From: RBG-16-66-20 sp040752005
Lineage (GTDB): Bacteria > Pseudomonadota > Gammaproteobacteria > Burkholderiales > SG8-39
Reading direction: 5' to 3'
Length of the DNA: 64,000 bases
Assembly (NCBI GenBank): GCA_040752005.1
Contig: JBFMFX010000016.1
Location: 1-64,000, forward strand
Positions 40,632 through 48,875 of this stretch are shown here, in pieces. The first letter of the stretch is position 1. Every line of letters starts with the position of its first letter. The notes under the pieces are model-generated. The model was given only the letters and a program-made list of their open reading frames with translations, was not told the DNA's origin and ran no database searches. The position numbers were made by a program, and so were the translations under genes.

Positions 40632-43595
40632 TCACCCCGCGGCGCGCGAGCGGCGCGCCGCCGCGAAGCGCTCGAACTGCTCGGCCGGCATCGGCGCGCC
40701 CGCCAGATCTCCCTGCCATTCCTGGCAGCCGAGCGCACGCAGCCGTTCGAGCTGCGCTTCGGTTTCCACGCCCTCGGCGACCAGATCGAGCCGCAGCGTG
40801 CGCGCCATCGCCGCGATCGCGCCCACGATCGCGGCATCCTCGGCGTCGCGCGCGATCTCGCGCGTGAACGAGCGGTCAATCTTCAGCTTGTTCACCGGCA
40901 CGCGCCGCAGGTACGCGAGACTGGAGTAGCCGGTACCGAAGTCGTCGATCGCGACGCGCACGCCCAGCTCGGCCACCCGCCGCAGCGTTTCGACGTTGCG
41001 CTCCAGCTCCGCCGTCAGCACGCGCTCGGTGACCTCCAGCTCCAGGCACGTGCCCGGCACGCCGTGCTCGACAAGCGCCGCGGCCAGACGTGCGACGTAG
41101 GCCTCGCCCTGCGCCAGTTCCGCCGCGGAGGCGTTGATCGCAAACCACAGGTCGCTGGCAAGCGCCCTGCGCCAGGCGCTGATCTGCGCGAGCGCGCGCG
41201 CGAGCACCCACTCGCCGAGCGACCGGATGAGCCCGGTTTCTTCGGCCACCGGAATGAAGCGATCGGGCGCGATGAGTCCCTCGCGCGGATGGTGCCAGCG
41301 CGCGAGCGCCTCGGCGCCCGCAAGCCGTGCCTGCGGCCCGGCGCGCATGACCGGCTGCCAGAAAAGATGCAGCTCGCCGCGCGCAAGCACCCGCCTCAGG
41401 TCGTTCTCCAGCGCCAGGCGCTCGGCGACGCGGGCGTCGAGCTCCGGGGAAAAGAACCGGAAGCCACCGCGCGCGGTCCGCTTCGCGTGGTGCATCGCCG
41501 CGTCCGCTCCCTTCAGCAGCCGGGCGAAATCGCACCCGTCCTCGGGATAGACGGCGATGCCGACGCTCGCCGAGACGCCGAGCGTGCGCCCCTCGACGGT
41601 GAACGGCGGCGCCAGAATTCCCTGGATGCGGCGGGCGAGCGCGGCCGCGTCGGCGCAATCGCGCAGCCGGTTCCACAGCAGGACGAACTCGTCCTCGCCG
41701 ACCCGCCCGAGCACGTCGTCGCGGCGCAGCGCTCCGGCGAGGCGCTCGGCCACCGCGCGCAGCAGCGCGTCGCCGGCGGCGTGCCCGAGCGCATCGTTCA
41801 CCAGATTGAAGCGGTCGAGGTCAACGGCGAGGAGCGCGACGCGCGCGTTCGCGCGCGCCGCGGCCCCGAGCGCCTGCGCGGCGAGGTCGGCAAGAAGCTG
41901 GCGATTCGGCAGGCCGGTCAGCGCGTCGCGGTTGGCGAGATACTGGATGCGCTCCTCGGCCTGCCGGCGCGCGCTGACGTCGGCGCCGGTGCCGCGATAG
42001 CCCTTGAGCTTTCCCGCGGCGTCGAACACCGGTACGCCGCTCACCGCCTGCCACACGAGGCGCCCCGCCTTGGTGAGCGCGCGTATCTCGATGCCGCGGA
42101 ACGGTTCCGGTCGCTCCCGCAGCGCTACGAACCAGCGCTCGCGGCTGCGCGCCTCCGCGAGCGGCATGAACTCCGTCGGGCGCCGGCCGAGCATCTCGTG
42201 GCGCAGATAGCCGAACAGCGCCTCGGCGCGCGCCGAGAGGTACGTGTAGCGCCAATGCGCGTCGGTTTCCCACACGTACTCGCCCGAGGCCTCGACCACA
42301 TCGCGAAAGCGCTGCTCGCGCTCGGCGAGCGCCTCGCAAGCCGCGCGCGCCGCGCTCACGTCGCGCAGCACCGTCTGCATGACCAGACGTCCGCGCTCGA
42401 GGAACGACACCGCAGCCATCTCGACCGTCGTCTCGCTCCCGTCCGGGCGCAGCAGCCTGCGCGGCTCGTAATCGAGCTTGCCCGGGCCGGCCTGGAGGTA
42501 CGCCCGGCGCTCGCGAAAGCGCGCCAGCTCGTCAGGATGCACGAACGACTCGAAGCTTGCGCCGAGCAGTGGTTCAGGCGATTCGACCCCCAATAGACGC
42601 GCCGCCGCGGGATTGGCGTACTCGATCAGCCCGTCGCTGCTCACGACCACGCCGTCGGGCGCAAGCTCGATCAGCGCGCGGTAGCGCGCCTCGGCTTCCC
42701 TCGCCGCCTGCTCCGCGCGCTTGCGTGCGGTGATGTCGAGGTTCGTGCCGGTCATGCGCAGGGCACGCCCGGTCGCGCCGTCGCGCTGCGTCACCTTGCC
42801 GCGCGAGAGCAGCCACACCCATTCGCCGGAGTCGGCGCGCACGCGATGCTCGACGGCGTACTCGGCCCGCTCGCCCCGCAACACCTCGCGCGCCGCTTCT
42901 TGCACCGCCGGGAGATCGTCCGGATGCACGCGCGCCTTCAGTTCCTCGACGGCGAAGCGCTCCGCCTCGCCGCCGCCGCCGAGCCGCCTGCTCCATCCGC
43001 CGCTCAGGTGGACGCCGCCGGCCGCGACGTCGTAGTCCCACAGGATCGCGCCCGAGCCCTCGAGCGCAAGTTCCAGACGCTCCTTGGCCTCGCGCAGCGC
43101 GATCTCGGCGCAGCGCCGCTCGGTGATGTCGCGTCCCACTCCGCGAAAGCCGAAGAAGCGCCCCGCGGTGTCGTGCCGGGGCCGGCCGAGCACCGTATGG
43201 ATGCGAGGCCCGCCCGGCGCGGCACGGTTGACAAGCTCGAAGTCGAACAGCGGCAGGCGCGCGTCCACCCGGTGCAGGCGCTCCAGGTGCGCGACGAGCG
43301 CGCGCGGCTCGATCTCGACGCCGGGGATCTCCCAGAACCGCCTGCCGTACACCCGCGCGTCGCCGAACAGCGCCTCGGTCGCCGCACCGCCGCTCATCCA
43401 CGAGATGCGATAGTCGGCGTCGGTTTCCCAGAACCAGTCGGCCGAGAGCGCGGTGAGGTGGCGAAAGCGCTCCTCCGAAGCCCGCAGCGCTTCGCCGGCG
43501 CGCCGGCCGCGGCGCCGCAGCAGCGCCCAGGCGCCGGCGAGCGAAGCCGCCCCGGCAACCAGGGAAAGCGCCTCGGCGAGCGCGCCCCAGGTCAC
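40632..43595 (-). CDS. Multi-PAS GGDEF-EAL c-di-GMP protein
   Basis: A 987-residue protein: one N-terminal helix (about 8-25), four PAS/PAC domains (about 35-150, 165-285, 300-410, 425-545), a GGDEF domain with GEDEF in place of GGDEF (GRVGEDEFVLLW, about 650), and an EAL domain (about 725-975) with intact EAL in GAEALARWHHPREG, plus AIDDFGTGYSSL and KIDRSF. The PAS sensors should tune synthesis or breakdown of c-di-GMP. With a complete EAL site and an altered GGDEF site, phosphodiesterase activity is the safer guess. It stands between the Mla operon and the GspE-type gene, 6 nt from the latter. Confidence 0.9.
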   Translation of the reverse strand: MTWGALAEALSLVAGAASLAGAWALLRRRGRRAGEALRASEERFRHLTALSADWFWETDADYRISWMSGGAATEALFGDARVYGRRFWEIPGVEIEPRALVAHLERLHRVDARLPLFDFELVNRAAPGGPRIHTVLGRPRHDTAGRFFGFRGVGRDITERRCAEIALREAKERLELALEGSGAILWDYDVAAGGVHLSGGWSRRLGGGGEAERFAVEELKARVHPDDLPAVQEAAREVLRGERAEYAVEHRVRADSGEWVWLLSRGKVTQRDGATGRALRMTGTNLDITARKRAEQAAREAEARYRALIELAPDGVVVSSDGLIEYANPAAARLLGVESPEPLLGASFESFVHPDELARFRERRAYLQAGPGKLDYEPRRLLRPDGSETTVEMAAVSFLERGRLVMQTVLRDVSAARAACEALAEREQRFRDVVEASGEYVWETDAHWRYTYLSARAEALFGYLRHEMLGRRPTEFMPLAEARSRERWFVALRERPEPFRGIEIRALTKAGRLVWQAVSGVPVFDAAGKLKGYRGTGADVSARRQAEERIQYLANRDALTGLPNRQLLADLAAQALGAAARANARVALLAVDLDRFNLVNDALGHAAGDALLRAVAERLAGALRRDDVLGRVGEDEFVLLWNRLRDCADAAALARRIQGILAPPFTVEGRTLGVSASVGIAVYPEDGCDFARLLKGADAAMHHAKRTARGGFRFFSPELDARVAERLALENDLRRVLARGELHLFWQPVMRAGPQARLAGAEALARWHHPREGLIAPDRFIPVAEETGLIRSLGEWVLARALAQISAWRRALASDLWFAINASAAELAQGEAYVARLAAALVEHGVPGTCLELEVTERVLTAELERNVETLRRVAELGVRVAIDDFGTGYSSLAYLRRVPVNKLKIDRSFTREIARDAEDAAIVGAIAAMARTLRLDLVAEGVETEAQLERLRALGCQEWQGDLAGAPMPAEQFERFAAARRSRAAG

Positions 43596-43601
43596 GCCCG
43601 C

Positions 43602-45428
43602 TCAGCCGGTTGCCGACGGATCACCCACCGGCGGCGCCGCCCGCAGCACTTCGTCCATCGTGGTCACGCCCGCGGCGACCTTCATCGCGCCGCTGATGCG
43701 AAGCGGTTTCATGCCTTCCTGGTATGCGCGTTCGCGGATGCGCGCGAGGTCGGCGCCGGCGCTCACCACCTCGCGGATGCCGGGCGAACAGACCAGCGTC
43801 TCGTAGATGCCGACGCGGCCGAGGAAGCCGGTCATGCGGCACTCCAGGCAGCCGACCGCCTTGTACACCGCCGCCGGACGGTTCGCCTTCCACGGCGCGA
43901 CCAGCGCGTCCCACTTCGCCACATCCTCGCCGCGATGCAGCTCGACCTTCTGCTTGCAGTGCGGACAGAGCGTGCGCACCAGCCGCTGCGCCATCACGCC
44001 GTTCAGCGTCGCGTTGACGAGATACGGCGCGATGCCCAGCTCCAGCAGTCGCGTGATCGCGCTCGGCGCGTCGTTGGTGTGCAGGGTCGAGAGCACCAGA
44101 TGCCCGGTGAGCGCCGCCTGCACCGCCATCTCGGCGGTTTCCAGATCGCGGATCTCGCCCACCATGATGATGTCGGGGTCCTGCCGCATCAGCGCGCGCA
44201 GGCCCTCGGCGAAGCCGAGGTCTATCGCCGGCTGCACCTGCATCTGGTTGAACGAGGGCTCGACCATCTCGATCGGATCCTCGACGGTGCAGACGTTGAC
44301 CTCCGGCGTGGCGAGCACCTTCAGCGTCGAGTACAGGGTGGTGGTCTTGCCCGAACCGGTCGGGCCGGTGACGAGCACGATCCCGTTCGGGCGTTCGGTC
44401 ATCTCCTTCCAGCGCCGCCGGTCGTCCTCGGAGAAGCCCAGTTCGGAGAAATCGCGCACCAGCACGTCGGGATCGAAGATGCGCATCACCAGCTTCTCGC
44501 CGAAGGCGGTTGGCAGCGTCGAGAGGCGCAGCTCGACCTCCTGGCCGTCGAGGGTGCGCGTCTTGATGCGCCCGTCCTGCGGGCGGCGCTTTTCCACCAC
44601 GTCCATGCGGCCGAGGATCTTGATGCGGCTGGTCATCGCCGCGAGCACCGCCGCCGGGATCTGGTACACCTGATGCAGCACCCCGTCTATGCGGAAGCGC
44701 ACCAGCCCCACCTCGCGCCGGGGCTCGATGTGGATGTCGCTTGCGCGCTGCTCGAAGGCGTAGGTCCACAGCCAGTCTACGATGCGCACCACGTGCGCAT
44801 CGTTCGCGTCGAGCTGCTTGTTGGCCGCCCCCAGCTCCACCAGCTGCTCGAAGTTGGACAGGCCCGAGACGCCGGTCTGCCCCCGGTTCGCCCCCTTCAC
44901 CGACTTGGCGAGGTTGTAGAACTCGACCTGATAACGCTCGATGTCGGCCGGGTTGGCGATCACCCGCCGGATGTCGAGCTTGAGGATCGCGGCGAGCTCG
45001 CGCTCCCATTCGCGCACGAAGGGCTCGGCGGTGGCGATCGTCGCCTCCTTCTGGGTCACCGCCACCGGCAGGATGCGAAAGCGCGTGGCATAGGCTGAGG
45101 ACATCACCTCGGTGACGGCGGCGAGGTTCACCTTGAGCGGGTCAATGTGCAGGTATTCCATGCCGACGCGCTTCGCCAGCCATTCGGTGAGCGGTTCGAG
45201 CGCGAGCGGCCGGTGCGGCGGCTGCGGGCTCTTCCATTTCTGGTCGGCGATGATCTGCAGCGGATGCAGGCTCCCCCGGTAGTAGCGGCGCTCCTTCTTG
45301 AGCTGCTCGGCGGCGGCGGGCTCGACCAGTCCGTCGGCGACCAGCCAGTCAAGCACCTCGGCGAGGGTCAGGCGCCGATCGCCGCTCTTCGCGGCGGCGG
45401 CGCTTTTCGGGGGCTCTACGGCGGCCAT
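43602..45428 (-). CDS. GspE/PilB-type secretion ATPase
   Basis: A 608-residue hexameric ATPase. N-terminal MshEN-like domains (about 20-180), then the core: Walker A GPTGSGKTTTLYSTLK (about 350-360), Asp box FSEDDRRRWKEM region, Walker B DPDIIMVGEIRDLETAEMAV, His box GHLVLSTLHTNDAPSAITRL. The zinc tetra-cysteine CPHC...CLEC near the C-terminus is typical of PilB/GspE/PulE. It has no pilin, platform or secretin genes next to it; the following gene is a GGDEF-EAL protein 6 nt away. MshEN domains of this class can bind c-di-GMP, so a regulatory link is plausible. Confidence 0.9.
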   Translation of the reverse strand: MAAVEPPKSAAAAKSGDRRLTLAEVLDWLVADGLVEPAAAEQLKKERRYYRGSLHPLQIIADQKWKSPQPPHRPLALEPLTEWLAKRVGMEYLHIDPLKVNLAAVTEVMSSAYATRFRILPVAVTQKEATIATAEPFVREWERELAAILKLDIRRVIANPADIERYQVEFYNLAKSVKGANRGQTGVSGLSNFEQLVELGAANKQLDANDAHVVRIVDWLWTYAFEQRASDIHIEPRREVGLVRFRIDGVLHQVYQIPAAVLAAMTSRIKILGRMDVVEKRRPQDGRIKTRTLDGQEVELRLSTLPTAFGEKLVMRIFDPDVLVRDFSELGFSEDDRRRWKEMTERPNGIVLVTGPTGSGKTTTLYSTLKVLATPEVNVCTVEDPIEMVEPSFNQMQVQPAIDLGFAEGLRALMRQDPDIIMVGEIRDLETAEMAVQAALTGHLVLSTLHTNDAPSAITRLLELGIAPYLVNATLNGVMAQRLVRTLCPHCKQKVELHRGEDVAKWDALVAPWKANRPAAVYKAVGCLECRMTGFLGRVGIYETLVCSPGIREVVSAGADLARIRERAYQEGMKPLRISGAMKVAAGVTTMDEVLRAAPPVGDPSATG

Positions 45429-45452
45429 GGCGGTGAAGGATTATGCCCCCGC

Positions 45453-45458
45453 TACAAT
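45453..45458 (+). promoter_or_regulatory. -10 box (TACAAT) for the MFS gene
   Basis: TACAAT is followed by GTG at 45488. Its position downstream of an in-frame ATG (45443) argues against that ATG as the real start. Confidence 0.4.
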
Positions 45459-45487
45459 GCACGCGCACCCGCCCGTTCCTGCCGCCC

Positions 45488-46768
45488 GTGACCGCTCCCG
45501 CCGCCCGCTACCTCGCCACCGATGTCACGCTGCGCGAGGTCTGGGCGTGGACGATGTACGACTTCGCCAACTCCGGGTACACGACGGTGGTGATCACCGC
45601 GGTGTTCAACGCCTACTTCGTCTCGGTCGTCGCGCAAAACGCGCCATGGGCGACTTTCGCCTGGACGGCGGCACTGTCGGTTTCGTACCTCGCGATCCTC
45701 GCCGCCGGGCCGGTGGTCGGCGCCTGGGCCGACGAGCACGCGGCGAAGAAGCGCCTCCTTGCCTGGAGCACCGCCGGATGCGTGCTCTTCACCGCGGCGC
45801 TCGCCTTTGCCTCGCCCGGGGCGGTCGCGCTCGCGATCGCGCTCGTCATCCTGTCCAACTTCTTCTTCGGCATCGGCGAGAACCTGATCGCGGCGTTCCT
45901 GCCGGAACTGGCCGATTCGAAGGCGCTGGGCCGGGTCTCGGGCTGGGGATGGGCATTCGGCTACGTCGGCGGACTCGTCTCGCTCGCGATCGCGCTCGCC
46001 TACATCACCTGGGCGAGCGGCCGCGGCCAGGGCGCAGCCGAGTTCGTGCCGGTCGTCATGGCCCTCACCGCGGCGCTGTTCGCTCTCGCCTCGGCGCCGA
46101 CGTTCCTGTTCCTCAGGGAACGCGCCGCGCCGCAGCCCGCCTCCGACGGCGCCTGGGCGCGCGTCATGCAGACCGTGCGCGAGGCCGGGCGCTACCGCGA
46201 CCTGCGGCAGTTCCTCGTCTGCATCCTCTTCTACCAGGCCGGGATCACCGCGGTGATCTCGCTGGCGGCGATTTACGCCGAGCAGGCGATGAGGTTCACC
46301 ACGCAGCAGACGATCGTGCTGATCCTCGTCGTCAACGTCACCGCGGCGCTGGGCGCCTTCGGCTTCGGCCATCTTCAGGATGCGATCGGCCACGTGCGCG
46401 CGATGCGCCTGGTGCTCGCCGGCTGGATCGCGATGATCGCGATCGCGTGGGCGGCGGACGACGTGCCCACCTTCTGGGTCGCGGCCAATCTCGCCGGCCT
46501 GTGCATGGGCGCGGCGCAGGCGGCCGGCCGGGCGATCGTGGGCTATCTCTCGCCGCCTTCGCGCCTTGCCGAGTTCTTCGGCCTGTGGGGCCTCGCGGTG
46601 AAGGCCGCCTCGATCTTCGGCCCGATCACCTACGGTGTCGCCACACTCGTCTTCCCCGGCGATCACCGTACCGGCATTCTCGCCGTGGGTGTGTATTTCG
46701 TAATCGGCATCGCGCTCCTCGCCGGGCTGGACGTCGAGCGCGGCCGCAAGGTGGCGCTCGCCACCTGA
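45488..46768 (+). CDS. MFS transporter of the UMF1/Atg22-like family
   Basis: A 426-residue inner-membrane protein, about twelve helices. The opening REVWAWTMYDFANSGYTTVV is the hallmark of UMF1 proteins (homologs of vacuolar Atg22), and GENLIAAFLPELADSKALGR, GWGWAFGYVGGLVSLAIALA follow. The substrate is probably an amino acid or small peptide product, by analogy only. The GTG at 45488 is preferred over ATG 45443 because of the TACAAT box between them. Confidence 0.85.
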   Translation: MTAPAARYLATDVTLREVWAWTMYDFANSGYTTVVITAVFNAYFVSVVAQNAPWATFAWTAALSVSYLAILAAGPVVGAWADEHAAKKRLLAWSTAGCVLFTAALAFASPGAVALAIALVILSNFFFGIGENLIAAFLPELADSKALGRVSGWGWAFGYVGGLVSLAIALAYITWASGRGQGAAEFVPVVMALTAALFALASAPTFLFLRERAAPQPASDGAWARVMQTVREAGRYRDLRQFLVCILFYQAGITAVISLAAIYAEQAMRFTTQQTIVLILVVNVTAALGAFGFGHLQDAIGHVRAMRLVLAGWIAMIAIAWAADDVPTFWVAANLAGLCMGAAQAAGRAIVGYLSPPSRLAEFFGLWGLAVKAASIFGPITYGVATLVFPGDHRTGILAVGVYFVIGIALLAGLDVERGRKVALAT

Positions 46769-46772
46769 CAAG

Positions 46773-46802
46773 ATCAGGGTCAGACCCGGGTCTGACCCTG
46801 AT
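46773..46802. repeat. 30-nt perfect palindrome containing GGGTCAGACCC/GGGTCTGACCC
   Basis: The palindrome starts 4 nt after the UMF1 gene stop. It extends the 22-nt core seen at 32569-32590 by ATCA/TGAT. Its right arm provides CTGACC (46792-46797), which is 17 bp before a TATCAT box. As RNA it could fold into a 13-14 bp hairpin. Confidence 0.8.
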
Positions 46803-46820
46803 TTTGGACTGCGCTATCAT
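46792..46820 (+). promoter_or_regulatory. Putative promoter of the Prx5 gene using palindrome arm
   Basis: CTGACC (46792-46797) and TATCAT (46815-46820) are 17 bp apart, matching -35/-10 spacing (TTGACA/TATAAT). The hexamers match 4 and 5 of 6 positions. The Prx5 ATG is at 46857, after ACGGAGA. Confidence 0.4.
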
Positions 46821-46856
46821 CTGCCCCCGCGAGAAAACCCAGTACGGAGAAACCTC

Positions 46857-47363
46857 ATGACAATCAAGGTCGGCGACCGATTGCCCGACGGCGTGCTCAC
46901 CGAATCCACCGAGTTCGACTCCGCCACTCAGTGCGCGATGCCGCCGAAGGACGTGAGGGTGTCGGAGGCGGTAAAGGGAAAGAAAATCGTGATCTTCGGC
47001 CTGCCCGGGGCCTACACCCCGACGTGCTCGGCGAAGCATGTGCCGTCCTACCGCGACAACTTCGACAAGTTCAAGGCGAAGGGCGTGGACGAGATTTGGT
47101 GCGTGGCGGTGAACGACGGCTTCGTCATGGCGCACTGGGGCCGCGACGAAAAGGCGCTCGGCAAGATCCGCTTCCTCGGCGACGGCAGCGGCGCCTGGAC
47201 CCGGGCGCTCGGACTGGAGCTCGACCTCAGCGCGCGCGGCATGGGGCTTCGCATGCAGCGGTTCTCGATGCTGGTCGAGGACGGGGTGGTGAAGAAGCTC
47301 AACATCGAGGCGCCGGGCAAGTTCGAGGTCTCGGGCGGCGAGACAATGCTCGCGCAGCTCTGA
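46857..47363 (+). CDS. Peroxiredoxin, Prx5/AhpE-like type II
   Basis: A 168-residue thiol peroxidase. The peroxidatic Cys57 lies in GLPGAYTPTCSAKHVPSYRD, the Prx5 pattern P-x3-T-x2-C, unlike the cysteine-less protein at 9774. VAVNDGFVMAHWGRD and GLRMQRFSMLVEDGVVKKL are also family features. It reduces hydroperoxides using a glutaredoxin or thioredoxin; no reductase is adjacent. A good ribosome site (CGGAGA) precedes the ATG. Confidence 0.92.
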   Translation: MTIKVGDRLPDGVLTESTEFDSATQCAMPPKDVRVSEAVKGKKIVIFGLPGAYTPTCSAKHVPSYRDNFDKFKAKGVDEIWCVAVNDGFVMAHWGRDEKALGKIRFLGDGSGAWTRALGLELDLSARGMGLRMQRFSMLVEDGVVKKLNIEAPGKFEVSGGETMLAQL

Positions 47364-47365
47364 GC

Positions 47366-47390
47366 GATACAACTCGTTACACAGCGTTAC
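47366..47390 (+). promoter_or_regulatory. Three 10-bp-spaced direct repeats, candidate response-regulator site
   Basis: GATAC-aactc-GTTAC-acagc-GTTAC: three pentamers exactly 10 bp apart, as in OmpR-family operators. The repeats end about 75 nt before the start of the cysteine-containing exported protein. No two-component genes are in the window. Confidence 0.5.
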
Positions 47391-47464
47391 CGCGGTGGCG
47401 GGCGCGGATCGCTAGCGTGCGTGCCTGAACGGATTTCCCGTTTCACGCAAGGAGCATGCACACG

Positions 47465-47836
47465 ATGAATCGAACCCTTTTCCTGGTCGTTACGGCGCTG
47501 ATCGTCGCCCCCGCTGCCGCCCTCGCCCAGCCGCCCGCCGGCGCCGAAGGCAAGGGCGCGGACCGCCGCCATGAGATGCGCGAGCGCATGAAGGCGGCGC
47601 ACGAAGCCTGCAAGGACGCCTCCGACCGCCGCGCCTGCCTGCACGAGAAGATGTGCGAGACGGCCGCCGACCCGGCCAAGTGCCGCGCCGAGACCGCCGA
47701 ACGCCACAAGCGGTTGATCGCCCGCATGGAAGAGCGCCAGGCGATGCACGAGGCCTGCTCCGGTAAGCGCGGCGAGGAGCTGATGAAGTGCCTCGCCGAG
47801 CAGCGCCGGTCTCACCACAGGGAGCACCGCAAATAG
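47465..47836 (+). CDS. Exported cysteine-containing small protein
   Basis: A 123-residue secreted protein: signal peptide MNRTLFLVVTALIVAPAAAL (cleavage near ALA-QP) and a mature helical region rich in Arg, Lys, Glu and His with five or six cysteines (EACKDASDRRACLHEKMCET then KCRAE, HEACSGKRGEELMKCLAE). It ends in RRSHHREHRK, a basic metal-binding-like tail. Start at 47465 is chosen because AAGGAG is 10 nt upstream, whereas the ATG at 47456 is only 1 nt after it. A possible direct-repeat operator precedes the gene. Possible periplasmic metal or stress protein; family not recognised. Confidence 0.7.
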   Translation: MNRTLFLVVTALIVAPAAALAQPPAGAEGKGADRRHEMRERMKAAHEACKDASDRRACLHEKMCETAADPAKCRAETAERHKRLIARMEERQAMHEACSGKRGEELMKCLAEQRRSHHREHRK

Positions 47837-48531
47837 CGCCCGTCCACCCCGAGTTCCTGGCGGGCGCGCGGACAAGCCTGCCGCTGCTTCTCGGGGTGGC
47901 GCCCTTCGGCCTGGTCACCGGTGTCGCCATGGCGGCGGCGGGCGTGCCCGCCGCCGCCGCCATCGCGATGTCGGTGCTCGTCTTCGCCGGCGCCTCGATG
48001 CTCGCGGCGACGCAGCTTCTTGCCGCGCAGGCGCCGGTGGCGGTGATCGTCGCGACCGCCTGCGTCATCAACCTGCGCTTCATGATGTACAGCGCCTCGA
48101 TGCGCCTCTATCTGAACGACCTGCCGCTCGCGCAGCGGCTGCTGGTCGCGCTTCTGCTCGCCGACAATCCCTACGCGGTGAGCGCGAGCCGCTTCGCGCA
48201 GCATCCGAAGATGCGCGGCAAGCTCGCCTATTACCTCGGCCTCTCGGTGCCGGTGTGGCTCGTCTGGCAGCTCGCCGTCGCCGCCGGCGTGCTGGCCGGC
48301 GCGCAGTTGCCCGCGGCATGGAAGCTGGAGTTCGCCGCGCCGCTCGCGTTCATCGCGATCTCGGTCCCGTTCCTGCACGGCCGCGCGATGCTCGCTGCGG
48401 CGCTCGCCGCCGGCCTGGTCGCGGCGCTCGCGCACGGCCTGCCGCTGCGCCTCGGTCTGGTCACGGCGGCGATCGCCGGAATCGCCGCTGGCCTCGTCGC
48501 CGAGTCGCTTTCGCAGGGGCGCCCCGCATGA
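47788..48531 (+). CDS. azlC: AzlC family branched-chain amino acid exporter subunit
   Basis: About 247 residues with seven to eight helices; LPLLLGVAPFGLVTGVAMAA and FAGASMLAATQLLAAQAPVA are AzlC signatures, and VINLRFMMYSASMRLYLNDL contains the conserved NLR. It exports branched-chain amino acids together with AzlD. The start is uncertain: GTG at 47788 overlaps the upstream gene by 49 nt and no ATG occurs before the first helix, so a later CTG or ATA start is possible. The next gene overlaps its stop by four bases. Confidence 0.82.
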   Translation: MPRRAAPVSPQGAPQIAPVHPEFLAGARTSLPLLLGVAPFGLVTGVAMAAAGVPAAAAIAMSVLVFAGASMLAATQLLAAQAPVAVIVATACVINLRFMMYSASMRLYLNDLPLAQRLLVALLLADNPYAVSASRFAQHPKMRGKLAYYLGLSVPVWLVWQLAVAAGVLAGAQLPAAWKLEFAAPLAFIAISVPFLHGRAMLAAALAAGLVAALAHGLPLRLGLVTAAIAGIAAGLVAESLSQGRPA

Positions 48532-48875
48532 GCGGCGCCGGCATCTCCGCGCTCACCCTGTGGGCCGCGATCCTCGGCATGGCCGCCGTCACCCAGGCGC
48601 TGCGTGCCTCGTTTCTCGTGCTGCCCGCCGGCCTTCGCCTGCCGGAACCGCTGCGCCGCGCACTGCGCTACGTGCCGGCGGCCGTGCTCACCGCGATCTG
48701 GGCGCCGGAACTCCTGCTCTCGAAGGGCAGTCTTTATTTGACGTTCGAGAACGCGCGTCTGCTCGCCGGCGTCGCGGCGATCGCCGTCGCCTGGCGCCTG
48801 CGGCTTACCTTCGTCACCATCGTCTCAGGGCTCACTGCACTGCATCTCGCCGAATGGCTGCTCGCCCGAACTTGA
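48528..48875 (+). CDS. azlD: AzlD family exporter subunit
   Basis: A 115-residue protein with four helices, the small partner of AzlC. LWAAILGMAAVTQALRASFL, LRRALRYVPAAVLTAIWAPE and the C-terminal helix are typical AzlD features. The gene is coupled to azlC (ATGA overlap). Its last 22 nt overlap the start of the M16 protease gene. Confidence 0.85.
   Translation: MSGAGISALTLWAAILGMAAVTQALRASFLVLPAGLRLPEPLRRALRYVPAAVLTAIWAPELLLSKGSLYLTFENARLLAGVAAIAVAWRLRLTFVTIVSGLTALHLAEWLLART

Noticed and set aside
39189..42596. A 1135-codon open frame on the plus strand
   Set aside because: It lies opposite the GGDEF-EAL and Mla genes, whose proteins have full family motifs. The encoded product is Arg/His-rich without any domain, a result of high GC depleting stop codons.
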